In this document: piece after piece, positions 31,490-42,649 of the stretch
How positions within the stretch are numbered: position 1 is the stretch's first letter
How the letters are laid out: every line of letters starts with the position of its first letter
NCBI GenBank assembly: GCA_034508935.3
Contig: CM067444.1
Span: forward strand, 26,003,436-26,067,435
From: Berghia stephanieae
Taxonomy: Eukaryota; Mollusca; Gastropoda; Nudibranchia; Aeolidiidae
Direction: 5' to 3'
DNA length: 64,000 nt
Notes under the pieces: model-generated
What the model saw: only the letters and a program-made list of their open reading frames with translations
What the model was told of the DNA's origin: nothing
Database searches by the model: none
Made by a program: the position numbers and the translations under genes

Positions 31490-33065
31490 TTTTTTCCGAA
31501 ACCTGACAAAGTGGGAGTGAATATTGGACTCAGAGAAGTGTTCACCAGTGGGGAGTGAACCTGGGTCTGGGTTTAGGCGGGTTTCGTAATAAAAAGCAAT
31601 TACTTTTTTACGAAACCCGACGACACCTGGCAATATCCGACAAAGTTATGGGAGGTAGGCAGCAGCGTGTGTGTGTGTGTGCGTGTGTGTGTAGGGGGGG
31701 GGGGAGGAGGGGATGAACCTGAGATTCAGGAAGTGTACACCAGTGGGGAGTGAACCTGGGACTCTGGGTTTTGTAATAAAGCAATAACAAAATGGGGGAG
31801 ATTACTTTTTTACGAAACCCGACAATATGCGGCAAAATTGTGGAAAGTAGGCTAAGCGTGGGGAGTGAACCTGAGACTCAGTGAAGTGTACACCAGTGGG
31901 GAGTGAACCTGAGACTATGGTTTTCGGCGGGATTCAGCTAGTTTCATAAAGAAGCAATTACTTTTTTACGAAACCCGACAAAACCTGGCAATATCCGAGA
32001 AAGTTATGGGTAGTAGGCAACAGTGGGGAGTGAACCTGAGATTCGGGGAAGTGTACACCAGTGGGGAGTGAACCTGAGACTGGGTTTCGGCGGGTTTTGA
32101 AAAAAAAAGCAATTACTTTTTGTTTACGAAATGCGCCATCTCCCAACAAAATCGGGCAAAGTTATGGAAAGTAGGCAAATAATGGGGAGTGAACCTGAGA
32201 CTAGGGGAAGTGTACACCAGTGGGGAGTGAACCTGAGACTATGATTTTTGGCGGGTTTCAGCGAGTTTCACATAAAAGCAATTACTTTTTTACAAAACCC
32301 GACTAAACCTGGCAATATCCGACAAAGTTATTGAAGTAGGCAACAGTGGGAGTGATCCTGAGAATCAGGGAAGTGTACACTTGTGGGAATTGAACCTGGG
32401 ACTCTGGATTTTGTAAAAAAGCAAAACCAAGGGGGAGGGGGAATTACTTTTTTACGAAACCCGCCAAAAGCCGACAAAGTTATGGGAAGCAGGCAGCAGC
32501 GGGGAGTGAATCTGGGATTTGGACACCGATGAGGATTGAACCCGGGACTGCGAGAGGCTGTTACCAGTGGACAGTGAGCTCAGAATGTACTTTTATTTCG
32601 AAACCTACCGAAATTGTCAAAAGTTATGGGAAGTGGGCACCATTGGGCAATGAACCGGGACTCAGGGAAGTGCACACCGGTTGGGAGTGAACCTGGGACT
32701 GTGAAAAGAGGAAATCAGTGGAAATGAACCTGGGACTAAGGAAGATGGATACCAGTGGGAAATGAAGTCGGACTATGGGATTGGGTACCAGACGAGAATG
32801 AAGCAATTACTTTTTTACGAAACCCGCCAAAACCCGCCGAAAAACCATAGTCTCGGGTTCACTCCCCCACTGTTACTTTCTTTCCATAACTTTGTCGGAT
32901 ATTGGCGGGTTTCGTAAAAAAGTAATTGCTTTTTTTTAAACGAAACCCAGTCCCAGGTTCACTCCCCAATGGTGTACACTTCCCTGAGTCCCAGGTTCAC
33001 TCCCCACTGCTACCTATTTCCCATAACTTTGTCGGGTTTCGGCGTGTTTTGGCAGGTTTCGTAAA
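31490..33065. repeat. Satellite-like array with inverted right end
   Basis: About eight direct units of 140-225 bp share ATTACTTTTTTACGAAACCC, ACAAAGTTATGGGAAGTAGG and one or two GTGGGGAGTGAACCTGAGAC subunits. From about 32830 to 33065 the same motifs run on the opposite strand. No coding capacity was seen. Confidence 0.85.
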
Positions 33066-33142
33066 AAAAAGAAACATCCATAAAAATACCACGTGTGTTC
33101 AGTAAATAGATGTCAATTGTAGTCTAATATTATTCAGTATCT

Positions 33143-33424
<282 letters not shown>

Positions 33425-33765
33425 CATGTAAATTTCAATATAATACGGCAATTAATTCTCGGAAGTACATCGCTCAATTAAAAATGAATTTATAATGAAT
33501 CGGGTTTGTCTTAGATGACAAAACAAACAAACAAACAACAACAACAAGGAGAACAACAACAACAGAAAAAAGCAAGATTTTAAAAAGTAATAAACAATAG
33601 AAGAGCACAATAATGAAAAACAACAACGCGATGATAACACATAAAAGATATTCGATAACTGATTAAATTACTCCAACTACTTGATTAAAAAAAAAAATCA
33701 TAACCATAATCATAATAATGACGATGATGACGATTACAACAACAACGATAATAATAATAGTAAGT

Positions 33766-33772
33766 AGAAATA

Positions 33773-33866
<94 letters not shown>
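33766..33866. repeat. AAT trinucleotide microsatellite
   Basis: About 32 AAT triplets, opposite in strand sense to the TTA array 340 bp upstream. Confidence 0.97.
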
Positions 33867-33867
<1 letters not shown>

Positions 33868-33997
33868 GAACAATAGTATAATATCAACATTAACATTTCA
33901 AGCAAATAAAATTATTAAAACAAAAGTTTAAAAAATATAAATAGACAGAAGGAATTTTTAAAAAATATTGGGAAAAAAAAAAAAAGTTACCCTTACC

Positions 33998-34074
33998 GGG
34001 ATTTGAACTCTCGAACCTTAAGCTCAGAGTCAAACAGCTTATATCCACCATGCCATGGTGTCACTGAACTCTTA
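33998..34074 (-). mobile_element. tRNA-like sequence, probable SINE head
   Basis: On the minus strand TGGCATGGTGGATATAAGC resembles an A box, and AGAGTTCAAATCCCGG a B box, about 35 bases apart. The putative acceptor stem does not pair, so a functional tRNA is unlikely. Confidence 0.5.
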
Positions 34075-34539
34075 AAGACATTTAATCATGTCTATTCAGA
34101 CATTAAAAAGGGTATTTGAATGCCTCTCTTATTTTTGATATTTTGAACTCTGTTAATTGCACGATAGCAGAAGTTAAAAAATTTCGATCAAAATATTTTT
34201 ACAACTTTGAATCGGACTATCAGTTACTGCACGTGTTCAATCTGGAAGTTTATTTCCATTCAACCGAGATTGTCGCACTTTTCACTCTCTCTTTAAAAAA
34301 GAGTTCCTTATGGATACTGAATAGTGGCAAAGCACTATTCAGTATCTGTTACTGAATAACCACTTCCAAAGGAAAATTGAAAATAGGAATGATTCCGCCA
34401 AAAGCCCGTCTAGGGGAGGGAGACTCTGAAATAAAACCCATCACTGCCTTGTGGACAAGTCTTGGGTGACTCAAGGCTAAGGAAGCACATCTGAACAGAA
34501 AAGCATAGACACGTCCCTTCCTGGCCCTACGTCAACACC

Positions 34540-34737
34540 CGAACGAAACAGTAACACACCACTTGCTTGAATGTCAACCTCTTGAAGACCTGAGATTGAG
34601 ATGCACATTCCTCCCACCAAATCCAAGCATCAGTAACACACCCGGAACAACTACAAAAGATGTCTAACTTCTACGTCATGGCACAAGACCGAAGGGCTAG
34701 AGCTCAGGTGGTCGCTGGTTCGAATAAGTAAGTAAGT
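34540..34737 (+). mobile_element. LINE 3' fragment
   Basis: One frame gives ETVTHHLLECQPLEDLRLR then a PPNPSISNT-like segment and TTTKDV before a stop, which resembles the His/Cys-containing C-terminal end of non-LTR retrotransposon ORF2 proteins. It ends in a TAAG repeat tail. The clade is not resolved, and the piece is heavily 5' truncated. Confidence 0.45.
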
Positions 34738-35092
34738 AACAGAGAAGCATGCTGAAGTCAAGAGTTGCAGGGCTGAAAAGGGACAAATAGCCAGGGCAGA
34801 CGTAAATGCCAAACCTGAATACTGCAGCAACATGCATTTACCCCCCCCCCCCCCTTCTTAAAAGGGGGAGCGAAGAAAAAAAGAATTGAAATTTAAGCAC
34901 CAGATTCATCCCCACATAAAACCACCTTGAGATGATTGGTCACACATGGAAATTGTTGTAGTAATTATGTGGTGTAGTTAAGTTTGATATCCTAAACAAG
35001 TCACAATATCACAAGCAAATTTCCTTTAAAATCCTCATTAAAACATTCAGAATCTTGATGAAATAATCTGAATTTAATCAATTTTGGCTCGT

Positions 35093-35195
<103 letters not shown>

Positions 35196-35788
35196 ATTAA
35201 ATCTGTAGGAGTGGCAGGCCTGTTTTTCTGTTAAAGAAAATGTTGCTTCAGTATTACATTTAAGTAATTTATTCACAGGAAATATCAAATGGTAAGGGTC
35301 ATCTCAGACTAACAAAGTTCAAATTGTAAAATATCAAATATAGGCCGTTAAATCTAGAACGTTTTCTTCTGAATTCTTCAAAAGTGATGCGTGTGTGTGT
35401 GTCTATTCTCCTTGCTGGTCTGTATGTAACAACATTAATTAAGAATTACAACACAGAAAGACCATCAAAATAAAATTTTAATTTTAAAAAGAATTATTTG
35501 CTACTACTCCAACAGGACTGGCAAAAGAAAAGTTCTAACATAAAAGAATCTACTTTCGTTGAAAGAAAGCTGTTTCCCTCATTAATGCCAAGCTTATTCA
35601 ACCCAATCTGTATATTACATGTCAGATCTGATTATAGATTTGTCTCAACAGAATTCAACTAAAAACCGGCTTACAATTTCTGCACATATTGCCTGTACTG
35701 AAATCAAGGCATGATCCCGACGGGGTCACTTGTCCAGGTGAGACAATGCCAATTTGCCAATTCTCTCTCTATGCCTCACTCGACACTG

Positions 35789-36273
35789 AGAGCCTTAAAA
35801 TACAAATCCCTAGAAGTAAAAACTCTTTTTTTAAATTTTCCAATCCAAACTCTGATATAGTAGTTAACGCATTGCACTGTGACCCGGAAGGTCCCGGGTT
35901 CGAGCCCCACTTCAGGCACTTTCGTTTTTTTGCCTTGAGCAAGATTATTTACCTCCAATTTGCTCATTGGACAACATGGGTGATTCCTGTTGACTTCAGA
36001 CATCTTGTTTGATGAATTATCTATAATCCTTCGTGGAATGCCTAGGCCACGTAATCTTATGATGTCGTGGCGGAAGGGCATGAATAAGAATAATAAACTA
36101 TGATATGACTAACCCTAAACTTAATACTCATTTTTATTTTCCAATCCAAATTCGGATACGACTGGGCGTAGAGGTAAAAAACTCATTTTTATTTTCCCAC
36201 ACTGAGGAGAGAGTTCGGATTGGAAAATAAAAAAAGTTTTTACTTCCAGGGCCCTGTATTTTAAGGTCCTTAA
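35789..36273. mobile_element. MITE with long TIRs, interrupted by SINE-4
   Basis: Left arm CCTTAAAATAC, CCCTAGAAGTAAAAACTC, TTTTCCAATCCAAACTC; right arm GAGTTCGGATTGGAAAAT, GTTTTTACTTCCAGGG, GTATTTTAAGG. Arms of roughly 70 bp with a few mismatches. An additional partial arm lies at 36137-36200. Confidence 0.65.
35864..36110 (+). mobile_element. SINE-4, tRNA-derived
   Basis: ATAGTAGTTAACGCATTGCAC resembles an A box region, and TCCCGGGTTCGAGCCCC is a good B box. A body with TTGAGCAAGATTATTTACC, GATGAATTATCTATAAT and GGAATGCCTAGGCCACG follows. The second copy is at 39425-39700. Confidence 0.72.
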
Positions 36274-36575
36274 CAGAAGACATACAAGTAGATTATCATC
36301 TCCGTAGAGAAATATTGAACAAAATAATAGTATTTCTATTATTAAACAAAAACAGAGGTTACCGTTATGACGTATGACAACAGAAGGGCTTCCATCCGTT
36401 GATAAGATGTATGGACAATACAGGGTTGCCAACTCGGGAGGCAACAATTTACTGAACACATCGTCAGACTCCTTTATGAGTGCGAAACTCCAGTAAAAAG
36501 ACAATACGTATGTATTTACTTTTTTTCAGTTTAGCAGGTGATTGGAAAATACGCTGAGGGTTTTATAACATGTGT

Positions 36576-37017
36576 CAGTGCATGACATAATCAGTCGGAA
36601 GGTGAAAATTTTGGATTTGCATTATATATTTTTCATTTTCTGAAAGAATTTTCTCCCCAGAGCATATTATTATTTATTTGAAGTAAATCGGATGATTTTT
36701 CATGAAGCTATAGTCAGATGTATGGGGAAGGTATCCAGCAACTTTTCTCTAACTTCATACTTTTTCAACTTGAATAGCTGTAAAAAATATTTAGAAGTGA
36801 AATTAAGCTTTGATATTTCCCGACGATGTACAAAAAGGGTTGATTTAATCATTTATGACAAGAACTCATTTTGGATAATTCCCGACGATGTACAAAAAGG
36901 GTTGATTAAATCATTTATGACAAGAACTCATTTTGGATAAAAATTGACCTTCTAACTAAACTTGGCAATGTCTCAGTTCAATCCTTTTCACCATCCGACT
37001 GATTATGTCATTCACTG
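36576..37017. mobile_element. MITE, 442 bp, 33-bp TIRs, with internal duplication
   Basis: The left end CAGTGCATGACATAATCAGT continues CGGAAGGTGAAAA; the right end is its complement with two mismatches (TTTTCACCATCCGACTG to TCACTG). TAACATGT on the left and TAACATAT on the right may be a target duplication with one mismatch. CAGTG...CACTG ends fit hAT-like elements. No transposase frame. Confidence 0.72.
36817..36940. repeat. 62-bp direct tandem duplication
   Basis: TTCCCGACGATGTACAAAAA to CTCATTTTGGATAA occurs twice back to back (36817-36878 and 36879-36940) with one visible substitution. It lies wholly inside the 442-bp MITE. Confidence 0.93.
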
Positions 37018-38860
37018 TAACATATTCTGAAAATTGGCAACCATGACAATATTCTCTCCATACTCAGTGATCTAGAGCCTTCCCATGTGGCAAACGGTCA
37101 GGTTATAAAATCCTGTACATTACGTTAGAGAAACAAAGAATGATGGTAGTCCAATGCCAAGGACTATAATTGATGATTCAATTCAACAACGCAAAGTACC
37201 TCATGGAGGAATTGGAGAGAAAAAAAAAAAAAAAGGATGAGTGGTTTAGAGTCAAGGATGTCTAGAAAAAAGTGACAAATCAGGCCTATACGTACCAAAA
37301 AATTTATGTTACTTCACCTTAGATTCTGTTCGACTGAACTGCTCTGAATTTTATACAAGGAAGAAATAATATTCTTAACTTTGTTTTTGGGTCCAGACCA
37401 GAACTAGGGGTATTGTGGCACAGGAAACTGGTCTTCACTTCGTAACCTAAAGGTATCCGGTTAAAGTACTTTAAGCAAACCACCACACCCTTACTCAATA
37501 CAGCAGTGCATTGTTATATATCGAAGCCTTCCCTGGAAACATACCCTAAGGACAAATTTCCTCACGGGAATTTTCATTTTTCCGTCTTGTTTTCTATTAA
37601 GCTTTCCTGTATATGAACATAGTATTATTATTTTCAATTGACGCTATAATATTCTACTGGGGACACTGCTAATAATACACAATGACCAATAAAAATATGA
37701 TTAACTTTTTGATAAACTTTGAACAATCTCCATCCCAATGTTGATAGCCATGCTGAGGTCAGACTCGGACCATCCTCACTTATATTGTATTCCTCTACTG
37801 TCATTCAATCCCAGGGTAGTTATCCATAATACCACTGCCCAATTTCAATAGTTTATTCAATACCTACTAATATCTTGGCCTGTTTTAGGCATAACTTAAC
37901 CTATATGAAGTTATCACCAACATCACTGTTTTATATCCGACAAACTAACCAATTCTTTGTGAGTTATCAGTAATCAGGATCTCTCTACATAAAAGAAATT
38001 TCTAGATTCAGATGAGGCCGAATTAATCCCAGAAGAACTGAAGTGCCCTCTGTACTAAAGTCACAACAACATCTAATCAGCCTCAAAACTCTTGCCTAGG
38101 ACCATAACCAATGGAAACAATTAACAACAAGGATGGAGAGAGCAGCTATACTCATCAAGGTTTTTAAAAATCTGTGACTGAATTACACAATTCTCAGCAA
38201 GCGCCATTCAGGCTGCGAGGCTTACTACTTATCAGTAATATGAATGCTTGTTATACAAGTCTTATTTACCGTTTTTTTGGGTTAATTTTCAGTTATTACT
38301 TATACCTGTCATATTTAGCAACTCCTTGTGAGTTATTACTAATACATTTGTTTTACACATGTCATTTTGATAAGACTCCCAGTGAATTTACGTATGCCAA
38401 ACCCTGTTTTATCAATTTAATAACCACTTATGCCAATGCCCGAATTTTATCAATTTAATAATCAATTATGCTAATGCCTGATTTTATCAATTTAATAACC
38501 ACTTATGCCTGCCAAAGCCTGATTCATAATTTCTAACAAAAATCACTCAATACGAATTATTGTTCCTATTCTAAAGCAACTTAGAAAAAAAAAAAAAAAG
38601 TCACAGCAAGTTTAAAGCTAGGGAGTATTCATGGCCTAGATAAAAATAAAAAGGAAAGTAAAATCATTGTTTACATGCTGCATTCAGCCCTCCTTACTAG
38701 AAGGAAAGAAAGCATAAAAAAAAAAAAAACCTTTTTAAAAAAGCAACAAATAACAACAACATGAAAATCAATTCATTATCGACATCCAGCATTATCATTT
38801 TACCCAATATCATCTATTTTTGTCAGCATTTGCGTGTGATGATAGAACTTAAACATATAA
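37018..38860. other. Intergenic DNA, no recognised gene
   Basis: AT-rich, with a local repeat around ATTTTATCAATTTAATAA (about 38408, 38446, 38482) about 37 bp apart. No exon, tRNA-like head or element terminus was recognised. Confidence 0.45.
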
Positions 38861-38873
38861 CAGTTCTAGCAGT

Positions 38874-39111
38874 CTCTTTATTTGGTTCTGATAAGGCCGA
38901 GATTACAACAGAATTCAATATAGGAAACACAGTAACGCCGCTTGCTACCGTAACTGTAATAAACCGAGGAGAAGAAAAAACAGATGAAAAAATATAACAA
39001 CTATCTGACTTTTTAAGTCGCTTATAATGTTACCATCACTACTAGCTCCCAATATTTTAAAAATATTTTTCTATATTGTTTTCTTTCTTTCTTTTGTCCA
39101 ATTTCTAACAT
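38874..39111 (-). other. Probable macoilin 3' UTR
   Basis: Directly downstream of the macoilin stop. TTTATT at about 38877 reads AATAAA on the minus strand and is the nearest polyadenylation signal seen, giving a short 3' UTR of some 230 bases. Confidence 0.5.
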
Positions 39112-39374
39112 TTAGATGGCAGATTTGGGGGTGTAGTCTGATGCGTTCGGATTCAGCTCCGATGAAGAGGCTAGATCGGTTCCGTTCAAAACTGCGGCAG
39201 GCAAGTTTGAGGTCATGTTGGGGCCGTTTGAGAAACCAGAGGAGAATAAGGGAGATGAGTTGCGTTCATTGTGGTGCTGGTAGCTGGTGGAGGTAGGGCT
39301 GGGGATGAGAGCCATTACCTCGGCAATCTTCGACTTCAACTCCAGAATCTGACCTTCTTTCTCTGCCACCGTGT
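39112..39374 (-). CDS. MACO1: Macoilin exon 12 (stop)
   Basis: Encodes TVAEKEGQILELKSKIAEVM then ALIPSPTS, a variable stretch and LNPNASDYTPKSAI before the stop at 39114-39112. IAEVMA and LNPNASxY are diagnostic. Confidence 0.96.
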
Positions 39375-42300
39375 CTGAGGAAATTAGAGAGTAAATATTT
39401 TTTTAAATGTATTAGACATCCTTTTCCAACTTGTGCACTGTGACCCAGGAGGTCCTAGGTTCAAGCACAACTTCAGGGGCTTTCCTTTTTTTTCCCTCAG
39501 CTAGATTATTAACCCTCAGTTTTCCTGGGCTATAACTGTTATAACTAGACATCTGTTAAATAGATTATCTATATTCATCCATGGAATACCTAAGCGAGGG
39601 AATCTAACAATGCCAAGCAGAAGGACGTTTGTTATTGTTTTGTCTTTTTTGAACAAAGTTAAAATAAACATAACGATAAATATTAATAAAACTGTCATTA
39701 GTTGATACCAAATACATGCTATTGTTTTAAAAAATCAAATAAGAACAAAATTTGAAAAGAAGGCATGTGTTTTCACATAGTATTTTCTTCTCTGCATTCC
39801 CTGGAAAGCAAAAAAAAAACCCCAAAATGTGAAAGAGTTCTTGGGCATTAGGGAGCCATCTCTCATCAAGATGATACAGAAACTAAAATTTGCTTTTTTG
39901 GACATATTAAGGGACATGACACTCTTGAACAAAATTTTTCTTCTGAGGATATTGTGGAGGGTAAAAGAGGGAGAGGGAGACCAAGAAGAAGATGGTCACA
40001 TGACATCAGTGAATGGATGAATAAGCCAGTGACTGAATGTGGACGGATGTCTTAGGACAGAAGCTTGTTTCAGTTGGCAGTTGCGGAGGTTTGTTTTGCT
40101 TGCTTTTGAGGGTTTTCTGGCGCTTGCAATACATTTAGATCATGTCAGCGCCAGTAAAAAGGAAGAAAATGGGATAGTAAAAATTTATAGAATTACAATT
40201 AAAGCCCCAAATAAAAGTAAGACGAAGAGAATTAGTTCAAATAGGGAACAGATGTAGGTTCCAAGAGCACACTATCAGTGTACCTACTTATTTGTTGTTT
40301 TGTTTGTTTTTAAGGTTTTACGGCGCTTGCAACACATTTTGTTTGTTTGTTGCTTTAGGTCTCTTCTAACACAATTGAGGTTATATGAGAGACCGCTGAA
40401 ACAAAAAAACAAGCAATCTAACAAAATAGTACAAATGTCAATCAAAATCATAACCTAAAGATATCATAAGCTAAATTATAAATAACCAAGAACAAACAGG
40501 CAGAGGATTTACAGGAAAAAAAATATCCCCTGTCAAAAATACAATCACAAACCAAAGAAGCAGGATAGGCTAGTAAAGAGAAGAAGAAACGACATCACTA
40601 TCGGATCGTACACCCATGCGAACATCATAGGTATATGATTCAAGGGTGATGCTCCCATCCAACCACCCGCTTGCAACACATTTAGGTTATATCAGCGCCA
40701 GTAAAAAGGAAGAAAATGGATAGAATTAGAATTACAATTAAAGCACCCAAGAAAAGGTAAAACAAAAAGGGAACTGGGAACAAATAGGGATCAGATGTAG
40801 ATTCCAAGAGCATACCACCAATGTACTTAGCTTGAGATCACCTATAAGTCTCATCCGGACACAAGCACAAAATCCAACGAGAGGAATACACTCAAATGCT
40901 TACATTATACACTAAAAATAACAAATATAATAATACATAACAGAGAGATGATTTACAAGGAAAAAAATATCATCTCCCAAAACAATAACTATGCATTTGA
41001 CTGTTTCCCTCCCAGCCAAGACTCCAACAAGGGCCAGGACAAAACCAAGTAACCTCATTCCAAGACAAAGAATGGGAGTACTATGGGAGTACTTAGTTTG
41101 AGATCACCTTAAAGACTCATCCAGACACAAGCACAGGTCCCCAATAAGAGGAACACACTCAAATATTTACTAACCATATCTTTATAAAGCAAAAATAATA
41201 CAGTGCATAACAGAGAGATGATTTAAAAGACAAAATACATCATCTCCCAAAACTCTAACTATACATTTGACTGTTTTCGTCCCAGCTAGGGTATCAGGCC
41301 AAGGCCAGGAAAAAAACCCAAGTAATCTCATTCCAAGACAAAGACAGAAAGCATGTAGAAGACACAGTAAGTGCTTCCCTTCCCACTATGGACAACAATT
41401 CCAGCTCATTAAAAAAAAAACAAAAAACTTAGCTCCTCAAATAATACAGGTTTACAGGTAAAATATATAAAAACAATAACTTTTACAGTGACTTAGATGA
41501 CCACACAGGTTAAAGATTGGCTAGAAAAAGCATACTTTTATCTGTGGATTGCATAGCTTGCTCTTAATATCAAATCCTTAAAAAGGTTAATGATTCAAAA
41601 TATCAAATTAAGAAATCAAGGAGCAGGCACCGGTACAAGATAAAGATTTGAACAAGTGTTTATGAAAGGTGCCAGACAAAGAAAGAAAAATACAAGAAAA
41701 AAAAAAAAATCCCCCAAAATATCAGTCTACCTCGACTGGGGATCGAACCTCAGACATTCTGATTATCGGTCAAACGTGCTACCATTACACCACAGAAGCT
41801 CCCGATAGTTGGGACAAATTTAATACCTATATTCTGCACAAGGGTACGGGTTTTACACTGCAAATCCTCCCTTGCATAAAACAACACATACATACAAAAA
41901 CTTACTTTGCAATACTTTAATTTCATTTCGTTCTTTGTTGAGAGCAGAGAAGAGATCTTGCTTGAACCTGGTCTCGGCACACAAATTGTTTTCCATTTCA
42001 GCGTTCTTCTCCCGCATGGTAGTCAGGGCTTTGACAAGCATGCCTGAGTCTTCTTTCATTTGTCTCAGACTCTGAAAATGGAAAAATCACATTTAAATAA
42101 AGCATTGACCTTTATTTCTTAACATTAAGTTTTCCATATTTAATATGCTAAATAAGATGTCAAAGGCAGTGCTAAAACTTAAGTCTTCACAATGTTAGTG
42201 CAATGTTTTCTTCACTCTAACGCAGAGCTGCCTACTTGAAATTTCACAAATTCGTAAATTCCAAGGGGAAAAAAAAGAAACATTCACTTTAAATGGCTTC

Positions 42301-42550
42301 AGAAATAAATAATTTTGCCCTCAGCATGATACAATAACGCTCCAAAATCCTGAATATAGGCTCTAAGGAACTAATCTTTCCTTTTCAACAAGATTTATTG
42401 AGTCAAAGAGGCGAATGCAGTTCTTTAGCTCTTGCCTACTTCAAATCTTCCATTTTACATGGTTTAAAAATTGTTTGATTAAAATAAGTTTAGATCTGTT
42501 CTTATCTCATGGGGTCATTCAGTTTATCAAGCTGTCAATGTAAAGTAACT

Positions 42551-42649
<99 letters not shown>

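Noticed and set aside
33998-34074. tRNA gene candidate on the minus strand
   Set aside because: A/B-box-like motifs are present, but acceptor and anticodon stems do not pair, so it is listed as a SINE head.
34116-34355. 79-codon open frame in the repeat region
   Set aside because: No splice context or similarity; its end overlaps the CACTATTCAGTATC hairpin repeat.
41735-41812. tRNA gene candidate on the minus strand
   Set aside because: Box motifs are good, but the sequence continues into a repeat body shared with 2785-2925, which fits a SINE better.
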